From: Nitrospirota bacterium
GTDB taxonomy: Bacteria; Nitrospirota; Nitrospiria; Nitrospirales; Nitrospiraceae
Length of the DNA: 7,448 nt
Assembly (NCBI GenBank): GCA_016235225.1
Contig: JACRLS010000086.1
Location: 1,923 to 9,370 of the forward strand
Reading direction: 5' to 3'
The notes under the pieces were generated by a model. That model searched no databases, had not been told where the DNA came from, and worked only from the letters and a program-made list of their open reading frames with translations. Of the stretch, positions 1 to 7,126 are shown one piece after another (positions within the stretch are counted from its first letter, which is position 1; each line of letters starts with the position of its first letter). The position numbers and the translations under genes were made by a program.

Positions 1-2
1 TG

Positions 3-1169
3 ACGTCGGGCATCTGCTCCATGGGAGTGGATGTGCTCCTGGTGGGCCCGCTCCCAACGCCCGCCATCGCTTTTCTGACGCGAAGCCTCCGGGCCGATGC
101 CGGCGTCATGATCTCGGCGTCGCACAATCCCTATCAGGATAACGGCATCAAGTTTTTCTCCAACGACGGATTCAAGCTGCCCGATGAGTTCGAACTCCGG
201 ATGGAGGAATTGCTCTCCTCCGGCGAAATCGAGCACCTGCGTCCGACCGCCGATGATATCGGGAAGGCCTTTCGCATCGACGATGCGGAAGGCCGCTACA
301 TTGAATATGTGAAGCGGTCGATTCCACGGGATCTCGACCTGCAGGGTCTCAACATCGTCGTGGACTGTGCCAACGGCGCGGCGTACAAAGTCACCCCGAA
401 AGTTCTGCGTGAACTGGGCGCCACGGTCTGGGCCATCGGCAACGAGCCGAACGGGACGAACATCAACGCCGAGTGCGGGGCCATGCATCCGGCGCAACTG
501 CAGCGCGAAGTCCTGAAGCACGGGGCGCACATCGGGATGGCGCATGACGGCGATGCCGACCGGATCATCTTTGTAGACGAGCAGGGCCGGGTGGTGGACG
601 GCGACCATGTCGTGACCATGCTCGCATTGGATCTCCATGAGCGCGGGATGCTGAAGAAGAGGACTGTGGTCGGCACGGTGATGAGTAACTTCGGCATGGA
701 ACTGGCGTTGGCGCAAGCCGGCCTCACGCTGATCCGCACGCCGGTGGGGGATCGATACCTGCTCGAACGCATGTTGGCAGAAGGCTACAACGTGGGCGGG
801 GAACAGTCGGGCCACCTGATTTTCCTGGACTTCAACACGACCGGCGACGGCTTGATCTCAGGGCTGCAAGTCCTCAAGTTGATGAAACGGGGCGGCCAAC
901 CTTTGTCCAAGCTGGCCATGTGCATGACGGCGACGCCCCAAGTCCTTTTGGGCGTGAAGGTCCGGAGCAAGCCTGACTTGCAGGGGATTCCGGAGCTCCA
1001 GCAGGCGATTCAGAAGGCGGAAGCCACGCTCAATGGCACGGGGCGGGTCCTCGTGCGGTATTCCGGCACCGAACCGCTTCTGCGCATTATGGTGGAGGGC
1101 AAGGACCAACGCGAGATTCAAGGCGTGGCGGAGGATCTTGCCTGCGTGGTCCGGAGTTGTCTGACCTGA
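3..1169 (+). CDS. glmM: Phosphoglucosamine mutase GlmM (5' end missing)
   Basis: GlmM interconverts glucosamine-6-phosphate and glucosamine-1-phosphate in the cytoplasm, feeding UDP-GlcNAc for peptidoglycan and outer-membrane sugars. The frame is open from the first base of the window, and the residues before the first in-frame ATG (position 21) still read as family sequence (TSGICS before MGVDVLL), so that ATG is not the start and the gene begins upstream. About 388 residues are visible. From the place of the active serine, roughly 60 are missing relative to the usual ~445-450. Seen in order: the active-site phosphoserine loop SASHNP (Ser codon 120-122), the metal-binding loop DGDADR (546-563), the sugar-binding loop GEQSGH (about 798-815), and the C-terminal phosphate-binding loop RYSGTEP near 1060. 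All key residues are intact. The SASHNP and GEQSGH forms fit GlmM better than phosphomannomutase. Stop is TGA at 1167. Confidence 0.96.
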   Translation, partial: TSGICSMGVDVLLVGPLPTPAIAFLTRSLRADAGVMISASHNPYQDNGIKFFSNDGFKLPDEFELRMEELLSSGEIEHLRPTADDIGKAFRIDDAEGRYIEYVKRSIPRDLDLQGLNIVVDCANGAAYKVTPKVLRELGATVWAIGNEPNGTNINAECGAMHPAQLQREVLKHGAHIGMAHDGDADRIIFVDEQGRVVDGDHVVTMLALDLHERGMLKKRTVVGTVMSNFGMELALAQAGLTLIRTPVGDRYLLERMLAEGYNVGGEQSGHLIFLDFNTTGDGLISGLQVLKLMKRGGQPLSKLAMCMTATPQVLLGVKVRSKPDLQGIPELQQAIQKAEATLNGTGRVLVRYSGTEPLLRIMVEGKDQREIQGVAEDLACVVRSCLT

Positions 1170-1177
1170 GCGATTGG

Positions 1178-1199
1178 TCCGCCGGCGACGGCTGGCGGA
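1178..1199 (+). other. GC-rich hairpin just after glmM
   Basis: TCCGCCGGC and GCTGGCGGA can form a nine-pair stem (one G-U pair) with a four-base GACG loop, nine bases after the glmM stop. It is followed by a C/T-rich stretch rather than a clean T run, so it is at best a weak or atypical terminator for glmM. Its position also argues that this stretch is untranslated and that comEC starts further down at 1273. The fold was found by eye; no energy was calculated. Confidence 0.35.
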
Positions 1200-1272
1200 G
1201 CCCCTTCCCGTCCCTCATTTCCCTCTGTTATCCTCTCAGCGGCTTTCATCGATCACTCATGCAGTTCCCGGT

Positions 1273-3843
1273 ATGTTGCCTGCGTTGACCCTGGGATTTC
1301 TTGCAGGGCTTCTCTTGGGCTCGTATGCCCCCTTTCTTCCGCTGACGATCACTGCCCTGCTCCTCCTCGCTGCCGTCACGATCACGATCTTGGAACATCG
1401 CGGCGCACTGGACCGTTCGATCGGCCACGCGGCCTTTCTGGCAGGGTTGGTCGGACTGCTGTATTGGACGATCAGCAGCCACCCGGCGCCGACCGTCGAG
1501 GGCTCCCGGTTTTTCACTGATACGCCCGTCAGGGTCACAGGGGTCGTGCGGCAACCGGTCCGCCGGTTCCCGGGCCGAGCCGTCCTGGTCTTGACCGATT
1601 GCCGGTTCGGACCCGATGGCATTCAGGCCGGTGTGCTCGATCGCGTGAGGGTCACATGGCGTGAGGCCGATGCGGCCTTCCTGCTCGGAGATCGCGTCGC
1701 GCTGACAGGCAAGCTCCGGGCTCCGAGCGGATTCAAGAATCCGGGGGGATTCGACTACGGAGGTTACTTAGAGCACCAAGGCATCGAGGCGGTGATCTCC
1801 GTGACCGGACCCGGGCAAGTCGCGCTGGTGGACCAGCCGGCGACGCGGTCATGGTGGACTCCGTGGCGCATTGTGGAGCGCTGGCGGGAACGGTTGCGCG
1901 TCAGTGCGCTCCATTCGCTGGACGAGTTGGCCGCGGGTGTGTACCTCGGGATGATCCTTGGGCAGTCCGGCTACGTGACGCCGGAGGCTCGGGATATCTA
2001 CATGGCGACCGGCACGGTACACATTCTCTCGATTTCTGGTTCGCATCTCGGGCTGATCGCCATGCTCTGCTTTTGGTCGATCAGGGGGGCTTCCCGCATT
2101 CTGCCGTCGCGTTGGCTCCTCATCCTGTCGCGGCGAATCACGCCGACGCGTCTCGCTGCGGTGCTGACGGTCCCTCCCGTGACCTTCTACACATTGCTGG
2201 CCGGGTATGAAGTGGCCACGGTGCGATCCTGGTTGATGATCATGCTGTTTCTCTGGGCTCTCTGGTTGGGGCGTCCCAATCCGGTTCTGGTCACGCTCTG
2301 CACCGCGGCCCTGGCGATTCTGCTGCACGACCCGGCGGCGCTCTTTGACATCTCGTTCCAGTTGTCGTTTTTATCGGTGCTGGCGATCGGATTGGCACTG
2401 CCGCTCACGCAGTCTGAGCCGGATCTACCTCCGGAAGGCGGGTGGTCGATCCGCGATCGCCTGCACACCTGGCTCACCGGGTATTCGGTGATAACCGGCA
2501 GCGTGACCCTGGCCACGGTGCCCTTGGTGGCGCTGTACTTCAATCAGATCGCCTGGCTGGGGCTCGTGGCCAATCTCATCATCATTCCCTTTGCGGGGTT
2601 CGTCGTCGTCCCCCTGGGACTGGCCTCCGCGGTGTGGGGGCTGGTCGTCGGTGGAGACGCGCTGCCGGCTGCGGCCCTCAATCAGATGATGTGTGACGGA
2701 TTCACCGGTCTCGTTCACCTGTTCGCGCACATTCCCGGCTCTGAATGGCATGTGGCTTCGCCCGCCGTGCCGATGATGGTCCTCTACTATGGGGCCTTGC
2801 TGATGCTACTCGTTGGCCGGCAGAGGCTTGCCCGGAGCGCAACGATTCCGTTGGTCACGGCAGTGGCGCTCATGCTGGGCTGGTGGACCTGGTCTCCGCG
2901 GTGGGCGCAGGACTCATCCGTGGTTCGGGTCACGTTTCTGGACGTCGGGCAGGGCGATGCCACCGTGGTGGAGTTCCCGGAAGGGAAGACCATCTTGATT
3001 GACGGTGGCTCGTCCTATGATTCCCTGGATCTAGGCCGTGCCGTCGTGGGGCCCTATCTGTGGGACCGGGGGATCAGGCGGCTGGATCATCTGATCGGGA
3101 CACATCCCCAATTGGATCATGTCGGTGGCCTGGCGTCGGTGGCACGCAAATTTGTGCTGGGCCGGTACTGGGGAAACGGGATCGACCGGGAGGAGAGATT
3201 TCATCAACGGCTGCGGGATGAGTTGCGAGCCAAAGGAATACCGGAAGAACGCGCCGAAGCAGGGCTGGTGCTGGCGGAATCGCCGAGCTGCCGGTTGGTC
3301 GTGCTGAATCCGCCGCGGTCGGAGGATGGGCCATCAGCCGGCCGCCACGGCCCAGGCATGGAGGTGCGTCGGGACGGGAGCGCGCTGAACAATCTGTCCA
3401 TCGTCACGCGACTCACCTGTGGCGCGCATGCCTTTCTCTTTGCCGCCGATATTGAATCGAAGGCCATGCAGCGCATGCTCGATCATGGCGACGCCCTGCA
3501 GTCGGAGGTCCTCAAGGTGCCGCATCATGGGGCGCTCAGCTCCTTGCATGACGAGTGGATAGGCCGTGTGCATGCCGGGAACGCCGTCGTGTCAGCAGGC
3601 CCGCACAATCCCTATGGTCATCCGGTGGAACGTGTGCTGACCGCTTACCGGGATGTCGGGAGTCATGTCTGGATCACACGAGACGAGGGGGCGGTGTGGA
3701 TGACGGCGTCGATTCAGGGACCCGGTCTTCAAATTCACAGCGCTCGCGAGCGGTCGCTTCATCCGGTATTGCCGGGCTCCTCAATGATGGTGGAGGAGTT
3801 GGGCAATCTCACTCGTGTCTGGCAGAGATGGATCGAGTCGTAA
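1273..3843 (+). CDS. comEC: ComEC/Rec2 family DNA uptake channel protein
   Basis: ComEC forms the inner-membrane channel that passes single-stranded DNA into the cytoplasm during natural transformation; its C-terminal metallo-beta-lactamase-like domain is thought to degrade the non-transported strand. The protein is 856 residues from the ATG at 1273, normal for full-length ComEC. Seen in order: hydrophobic N-terminal segments (about residues 1-65), a soluble OB-fold/DUF4131-like part (about 85-190), the competence domain with HILSISGSHLG (250-260), RSWLM and FDISFQLSFL, and many membrane spans to about residue 545. The lactamase-like domain follows: DVGQGD (557-562), HPQLDH (611-616), Asp726 in FAADIE, PHHG (750-753) and YGHP (781-784). 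The open frame extends upstream to a TTG at 1174, but those 33 residues are Arg/Pro-rich, unlike the family, and overlie a hairpin, whereas MLPALTLGFLAG is a typical family start. Neither start has a clear Shine-Dalgarno. Uptake also needs pilus and ComEA genes, which are not in this window. Confidence 0.93.
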   Translation: MLPALTLGFLAGLLLGSYAPFLPLTITALLLLAAVTITILEHRGALDRSIGHAAFLAGLVGLLYWTISSHPAPTVEGSRFFTDTPVRVTGVVRQPVRRFPGRAVLVLTDCRFGPDGIQAGVLDRVRVTWREADAAFLLGDRVALTGKLRAPSGFKNPGGFDYGGYLEHQGIEAVISVTGPGQVALVDQPATRSWWTPWRIVERWRERLRVSALHSLDELAAGVYLGMILGQSGYVTPEARDIYMATGTVHILSISGSHLGLIAMLCFWSIRGASRILPSRWLLILSRRITPTRLAAVLTVPPVTFYTLLAGYEVATVRSWLMIMLFLWALWLGRPNPVLVTLCTAALAILLHDPAALFDISFQLSFLSVLAIGLALPLTQSEPDLPPEGGWSIRDRLHTWLTGYSVITGSVTLATVPLVALYFNQIAWLGLVANLIIIPFAGFVVVPLGLASAVWGLVVGGDALPAAALNQMMCDGFTGLVHLFAHIPGSEWHVASPAVPMMVLYYGALLMLLVGRQRLARSATIPLVTAVALMLGWWTWSPRWAQDSSVVRVTFLDVGQGDATVVEFPEGKTILIDGGSSYDSLDLGRAVVGPYLWDRGIRRLDHLIGTHPQLDHVGGLASVARKFVLGRYWGNGIDREERFHQRLRDELRAKGIPEERAEAGLVLAESPSCRLVVLNPPRSEDGPSAGRHGPGMEVRRDGSALNNLSIVTRLTCGAHAFLFAADIESKAMQRMLDHGDALQSEVLKVPHHGALSSLHDEWIGRVHAGNAVVSAGPHNPYGHPVERVLTAYRDVGSHVWITRDEGAVWMTASIQGPGLQIHSARERSLHPVLPGSSMMVEELGNLTRVWQRWIES

Positions 3844-3857
3844 CCGCGTCCTCTCAT

Positions 3858-3879
3858 GGGAGCCTGCTGAACGGCTCTC
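3858..3879 (+). other. Possible hairpin downstream of comEC
   Basis: GGGAGCC (3858-3864) can pair with GGCTCTC (3873-3879, one G-U pair) around an eight-base loop, 14 bases after the comEC stop. The same left arm could pair with the second repeat copy of GGCTCTC at 3883-3889. There is no T run after it, so a terminator role is weakly supported. Identified by eye. Confidence 0.3.
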
Positions 3880-3890
3880 TACGGCTCTCT
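3871..3890 (+). repeat. Perfect 10-bp tandem duplication
   Basis: ACGGCTCTCT occurs twice head to tail (3871-3880 and 3881-3890) in the gap between comEC and the HD-GYP gene. Two copies of this length could come from replication slippage. Each copy carries a possible right arm of the adjacent hairpin, so the duplication would give two alternative folds. No function can be assigned. Confidence 0.85.
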
Positions 3891-3966
3891 GATGTCCTTC
3901 TCCGAGATGGTGAAAGAGATGCCCCCCCAAGATATTGTTATGGGAGGATGGCGCCCCCACAATTAC

Positions 3967-3995
3967 TTGACATCTTTGAAAAATTTCGGCACACT
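3967..3995 (+). promoter_or_regulatory. Candidate promoter for the HD-GYP/exopolysaccharide genes
   Basis: A perfect TTGACA -35 box (3967-3972) lies in an A/T-richer part of the 221-base gap before the HD-GYP gene. At 17 bases spacing the -10 position reads CACACT (3990-3995), only three of six matches, so the box may be chance or the promoter may be activator-dependent. A second weak pair is GTGAAA (3910-3915) with TATTGT (3933-3938), each four of six matches at 17 bases. The rest of the gap (3844-4064) holds the tandem repeat, the hairpin and a doubtful 55-codon frame. A regulatory region for the downstream genes is plausible here, but the exact site is not settled. Confidence 0.22.
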
Positions 3996-4064
3996 GCCGG
4001 GCAATTCTCCAGGTTGTTGGACCCGAGGATCATCCTCTCGAAGTAGAAGAGTAGAGTAAGAACG

Positions 4065-5162
4065 ATGGTTCGACTTTCCGATCTCATCAAGGCCCGTGGC
4101 GGCCACGTCGAGACGAAATCGACGACGTCTGTGCAACCCTCCGCTGCGCCCGTGGCCTCTCCAGATGAGCCGGTTGTCGATGTCATGGCGGAGCAACTGG
4201 TGAAACTGCGCAAGAATGTCGAGCAGACACTTCACGAAACCGCGGCGCTGTCTGCGCCGGACAGCCATCCGGAATCCGTGCTGTGCCGGCGCGCTGAACG
4301 GTGCGTCGCCGCGCTGGCAGAAGCGCTCCTGAATGACGCGCCCCTGTCTTTGGGTGAGGCCAGCCAGGTTGCCCACGACATCGTCGCGTCGCTGGTCCAG
4401 GACAAGACGCTCGTGACACGTGTCCTTGCTCCGGCACAGGAGTCGTCGCTGATCGGCAACATGGTGCACACGTCGATTGTTGCGACCGAGATCGGTCTTG
4501 CCATCGGCTATCGGGAGGACGAACTGGCTCAACTGGCTCTGGCGGGGCTCGTGCACGACATCGGCATGTTCCGGTTGCCGATGCCGCTGGTGCTGCGGAC
4601 GGGACGCTGGTCGAGAAAACAGATCAGCATCATGCAGAAACACACGCAGTACGGCGCCGATGCCGTGAAGCGTGTCGAGAAGTACGCCTGGCTGAGCGAC
4701 CTGATCATCCAGGAGCATGAGCGGATCAATGGGAGCGGTTATCCGTCGGGGTTGAAGGGGACGCAGATTCGTGAGCCGGCTCAGGTGATTGGGTTGGCCG
4801 ATCGCTTCGATGCCTTGCTCCGCTCGCGGAGCTGGCGCAAGGGGATGCTGCCGTATGAGGCGGTGCGGGTGGTGCTCTCGACCGAGCGCGAGCACTTTTC
4901 GACGCGCGTGTTGAAAGGATTTGTCCGGAGCATCACGCTCTATCCGCCCGGTACCTGGGTCAAGCTCAGCACGGGCTCCGTCGGGATGGTGACGTCGATC
5001 AATGCGCAGCATCCGCTCAGGCCTGTCGTGTCGGTCGGGAAACGGGGACGGCGTGGGGATCTCCAGGGAAATGAGGACGTGGTGGATCTCAGTCTCGCGC
5101 CGTCCCTCTGCATCAATCAGGCGATCACGCCGGTGCAAGCGCATTCAACGACCACGCACTAA
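4065..5162 (+). CDS. HD-GYP domain protein, putative cyclic-di-GMP phosphodiesterase (variant motif)
   Basis: HD-GYP proteins hydrolyse cyclic-di-GMP and lower the signal that favours biofilm and polysaccharide production. The 365-residue product has no membrane span, so it should be cytoplasmic. Residues 1-115 are not recognised and include an Ala/Pro/Ser-rich stretch (about 18-35); no REC, PAS or GGDEF domain is visible. The HD-GYP core runs from about 130 to 290: His135, HDIG (164-167), His193, the GYP region EHERINGSGYP (217-227) and ADRFDALL (245-252). A small C-terminal segment (about 291-325, YPPGTWVKL...GSVGMV) matches the tail that often follows this domain. Differences from the classic motif are Met168 for the HDIGK lysine, Glu217 for the first His of HHE, and Asn222 for the Asp of DGxGYP. 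Metal-binding His164, Asp165, His193, His218 and Asp246 or Asp249 remain, so a two-metal site is possible but activity is uncertain. ATG 4065 follows a purine-rich stretch (AGAGTAAG). The next gene starts about 30 bases after the stop, suggesting cotranscription. Confidence 0.87.
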   Translation: MVRLSDLIKARGGHVETKSTTSVQPSAAPVASPDEPVVDVMAEQLVKLRKNVEQTLHETAALSAPDSHPESVLCRRAERCVAALAEALLNDAPLSLGEASQVAHDIVASLVQDKTLVTRVLAPAQESSLIGNMVHTSIVATEIGLAIGYREDELAQLALAGLVHDIGMFRLPMPLVLRTGRWSRKQISIMQKHTQYGADAVKRVEKYAWLSDLIIQEHERINGSGYPSGLKGTQIREPAQVIGLADRFDALLRSRSWRKGMLPYEAVRVVLSTEREHFSTRVLKGFVRSITLYPPGTWVKLSTGSVGMVTSINAQHPLRPVVSVGKRGRRGDLQGNEDVVDLSLAPSLCINQAITPVQAHSTTTH

Positions 5163-5191
5163 CGCTTTGCCATGACCCCTCTCTCTACGTG

Positions 5192-7098
5192 ATGCAATTC
5201 GCCGATACCTTCCTTGACGGTTCCCATTTCGCTCGACGACATTGGCTGCTGATTCTGATCGTCACCCTCGCGGGACCGGCGGCGGGTGGGGCCATTGGAT
5301 GGCTGCTGGCTCCGCCGCCGGAGTATCAGGCGACGGCCACGGTTTGTCTGCAGTCTGCCTTCTGTCCGACTCGAGTCAGGTCGTCCAGGCCGGCCAGCCG
5401 TCGGAGGGACAGTCCCCGCTCGGCGCGGTGTCCAGTCTGGCGATCGCCGAAGAGGCCGCCCGTCGTCTGAACATGGTGCCGGCAATCGGCGATCCGGAAA
5501 TGCGGAAAGCCTCGCCGTACCTCGGTGTCATCCAGAGACTCCGGCAACACATCGAGACGCGTGCGGTCCCCGGCGGCATTGCCATCATCGCGTCGTCCGA
5601 TCGGCCGGACGGCGCGGCATTGATGGCCAACACTGTGGCGGAAGCCTATCAAATCGAGCGGAGACGGTGGCGAGACCAACGCTGGGTGGAGGGGAAGCGG
5701 CTCATCGAGGCGCAACTGGTGGGCGCAGAACACCGGCTCGACGAGACGGAACAAGACCTGCGGGAATTTCGGGAGCGGGAAGGCCCTGTCCTGTATGCTG
5801 AAGAGGCCAAGGCCACGCTGGATTCCATCATCTGGCTGGAACGGGAGCAGGAAGAGCTGCAACGGACGAAGGCTGAAGCCGGGCGACTGGAGCAAACCCC
5901 AAGACTGCGCGGGGCGCAGGCGCAAGAGGCGGTGTTGGTCAAGCAGCTCGCCCGTGCCCGCGAGCGCTACACCCGCCTCCCGAAGGCCGCGGCACAGTTG
6001 GCGCGACTTGAGCGGGCAATCAAGGTCGAGGCAGAAGGCTATGAGAGTCTGAAGAATCAGTATGACCGTCAAGTGTTGTTCGGCGCGCAACAACAGGGGG
6101 AACAGATCGAGATTGAGCCGGCCCTGGCGCCGGCTGAACCGCGTACGCCGCTGTGTCTTCGATGGTGGTTGGTGGGCGGGGGGATGGTGGGACTGTGTCT
6201 CGGTCTCGTGGGCGCGTTCTGGCGTGAGACCCGTGCGACCTCGCTGAGAACTATAGATGGGGTTCAAATCTCCCTGAAACTTCCGGTTCTTGGCGTGCTG
6301 CCCCGATACCGGGAGCGGGCGCTTCGGAATCGCGTGGCCGAGCGGCTGCCGACCAGTCTGACGCCTGAGGGGCTCGCGGTGGTCTCGAAACTCTTTCCGC
6401 TCGGGTCCCCTGATTCCCAGCAGGCCGAAGGCATTCGTGCCGTTCAGGCGAACTTGGAGTTCGCCGCGGGGGGCACTCTTCCCAAGATGTTGACCGTGAC
6501 GAGTGCAGGAATGGGAGAAGGGAAGACGCTCATGGCGGTGAACCTGGCCGTGTCGCTGGCGCAGGAAGGACGGCGGGTGCTCCTCGTGGATGCGGATCTT
6601 CGGAGGCCCACCGTGCATGAACGGCTTGGGCTGGCGCGTGATCCCGGACTGGCCGACGTCCTGAGCGGGTCCGTTCCCTGGCGGTCTGCCGTGCAGTCGG
6701 TGGCCGATTTGCTCCTGGGCAGCCTGGGGATTGATCAAGTGATGCGCGCGCCGAGACTCGACAATCTGTCCATCTTGCCGGCAGGGAGTCAGGCGGTCTC
6801 TTCGCAACCGATGTCATCGGCCAAGTTAACGGCTCTGCTCAAAGAAATGCGTGAGGAGTATGACCTGGTCCTGGTCGACACGCCTGCAATTCTTCCGGTT
6901 CTCGATGCGGTTCGAGTGAGCGCCAAGGCGGATGGGACCATCCTCGTGTTCCAGGGCGGGAAGGGAGGATTCCCGGCGCTCAAACGAGCCAAGTTCCTGC
7001 TCGACCATGCGCGTGCCAAGGTGCTCGGGTTGGTGCTGACGAACGTCGGACCGGAGGTGTTGCCGGAGACCGGTGCCTACGGGTACGATTCCCAGTAG
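5192..7098 (+). CDS. Polysaccharide co-polymerase / BY-kinase (Wzz-Wzc type), frameshifted near the N-terminus
   Basis: Proteins of this family sit in the inner membrane, set exopolysaccharide chain length with a periplasmic Wzz-type domain, and drive assembly or export through a cytoplasmic tyrosine autokinase. From ATG 5192 (or GTG 5189) the frame encodes a Wzz-type start: RRHW, a membrane span (residues 18-39), then PPPEYQATATV. Near 5340-5375 the family sequence moves to the frame that is one base back (LLSDSSQVVQ...SLAIAEEAARRL) and runs to TAG 7096. One extra base, for example a third C at 5358-5359, would give a single 635-residue protein. In that numbering: coiled-coil region about 160-295, Pro-rich segment then second membrane span about 322-343, Walker A GMGEGKT (Lys445), Walker A' LLVDADLRRP (Asp467, Asp469), Walker B LVLVDTP (Asp563), and a short tail with only Tyr630 and Tyr632. 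The downstream frame alone could start at TTG 5242, but its first ~35 residues would be non-family sequence without the first span. No Shine-Dalgarno precedes 5192; coupling to the HD-GYP gene is possible. Confidence 0.85.
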
Positions 7099-7126
7099 GC
7101 AGGAGTCGAGGGAGTCGGGACTACCG

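Noticed and set aside
1174..1272. TTG start giving comEC 33 extra residues
   Set aside because: The extra residues are Arg/Pro-rich, unlike ComEC N-termini, and lie over a nine-pair hairpin; ATG 1273 begins a typical hydrophobic family start. The TTG cannot be fully excluded, because it is only four bases past the glmM stop.
3555..4046. 163-codon + strand frame overlapping the comEC end and the gap
   Set aside because: Its first half is an out-of-frame reading of comEC's conserved C-terminal region, the rest is Ser/Arg/Leu-rich, and no domain is seen.
3963..5144. 393-codon open frame on the minus strand
   Set aside because: Antisense to the HD-GYP gene, with a His/Arg/Pro/Gln-rich composition and no family motif; the + strand frame has clear HD-GYP signatures.
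5242..5358. Using TTG 5242 as the start of the Wzz/BY-kinase
   Set aside because: The residues before about 5359 in this frame are Gly/Ala-rich shadow sequence with no membrane span, while another frame over the same bases carries the expected Wzz span and PPPEYQATATV.
5286..5801. 171-codon third-frame reading in the Wzz/kinase gene
   Set aside because: Arg/Gly/Pro-rich with no family similarity; it is the third, noncoding frame of the co-polymerase gene.
5326..6807. 493-codon open frame on the minus strand
   Set aside because: It lies wholly antisense to the Wzz/BY-kinase gene, is rich in Arg, His, Pro and Gln, and has no recognisable domain; long antisense frames are expected opposite GC-rich codons.
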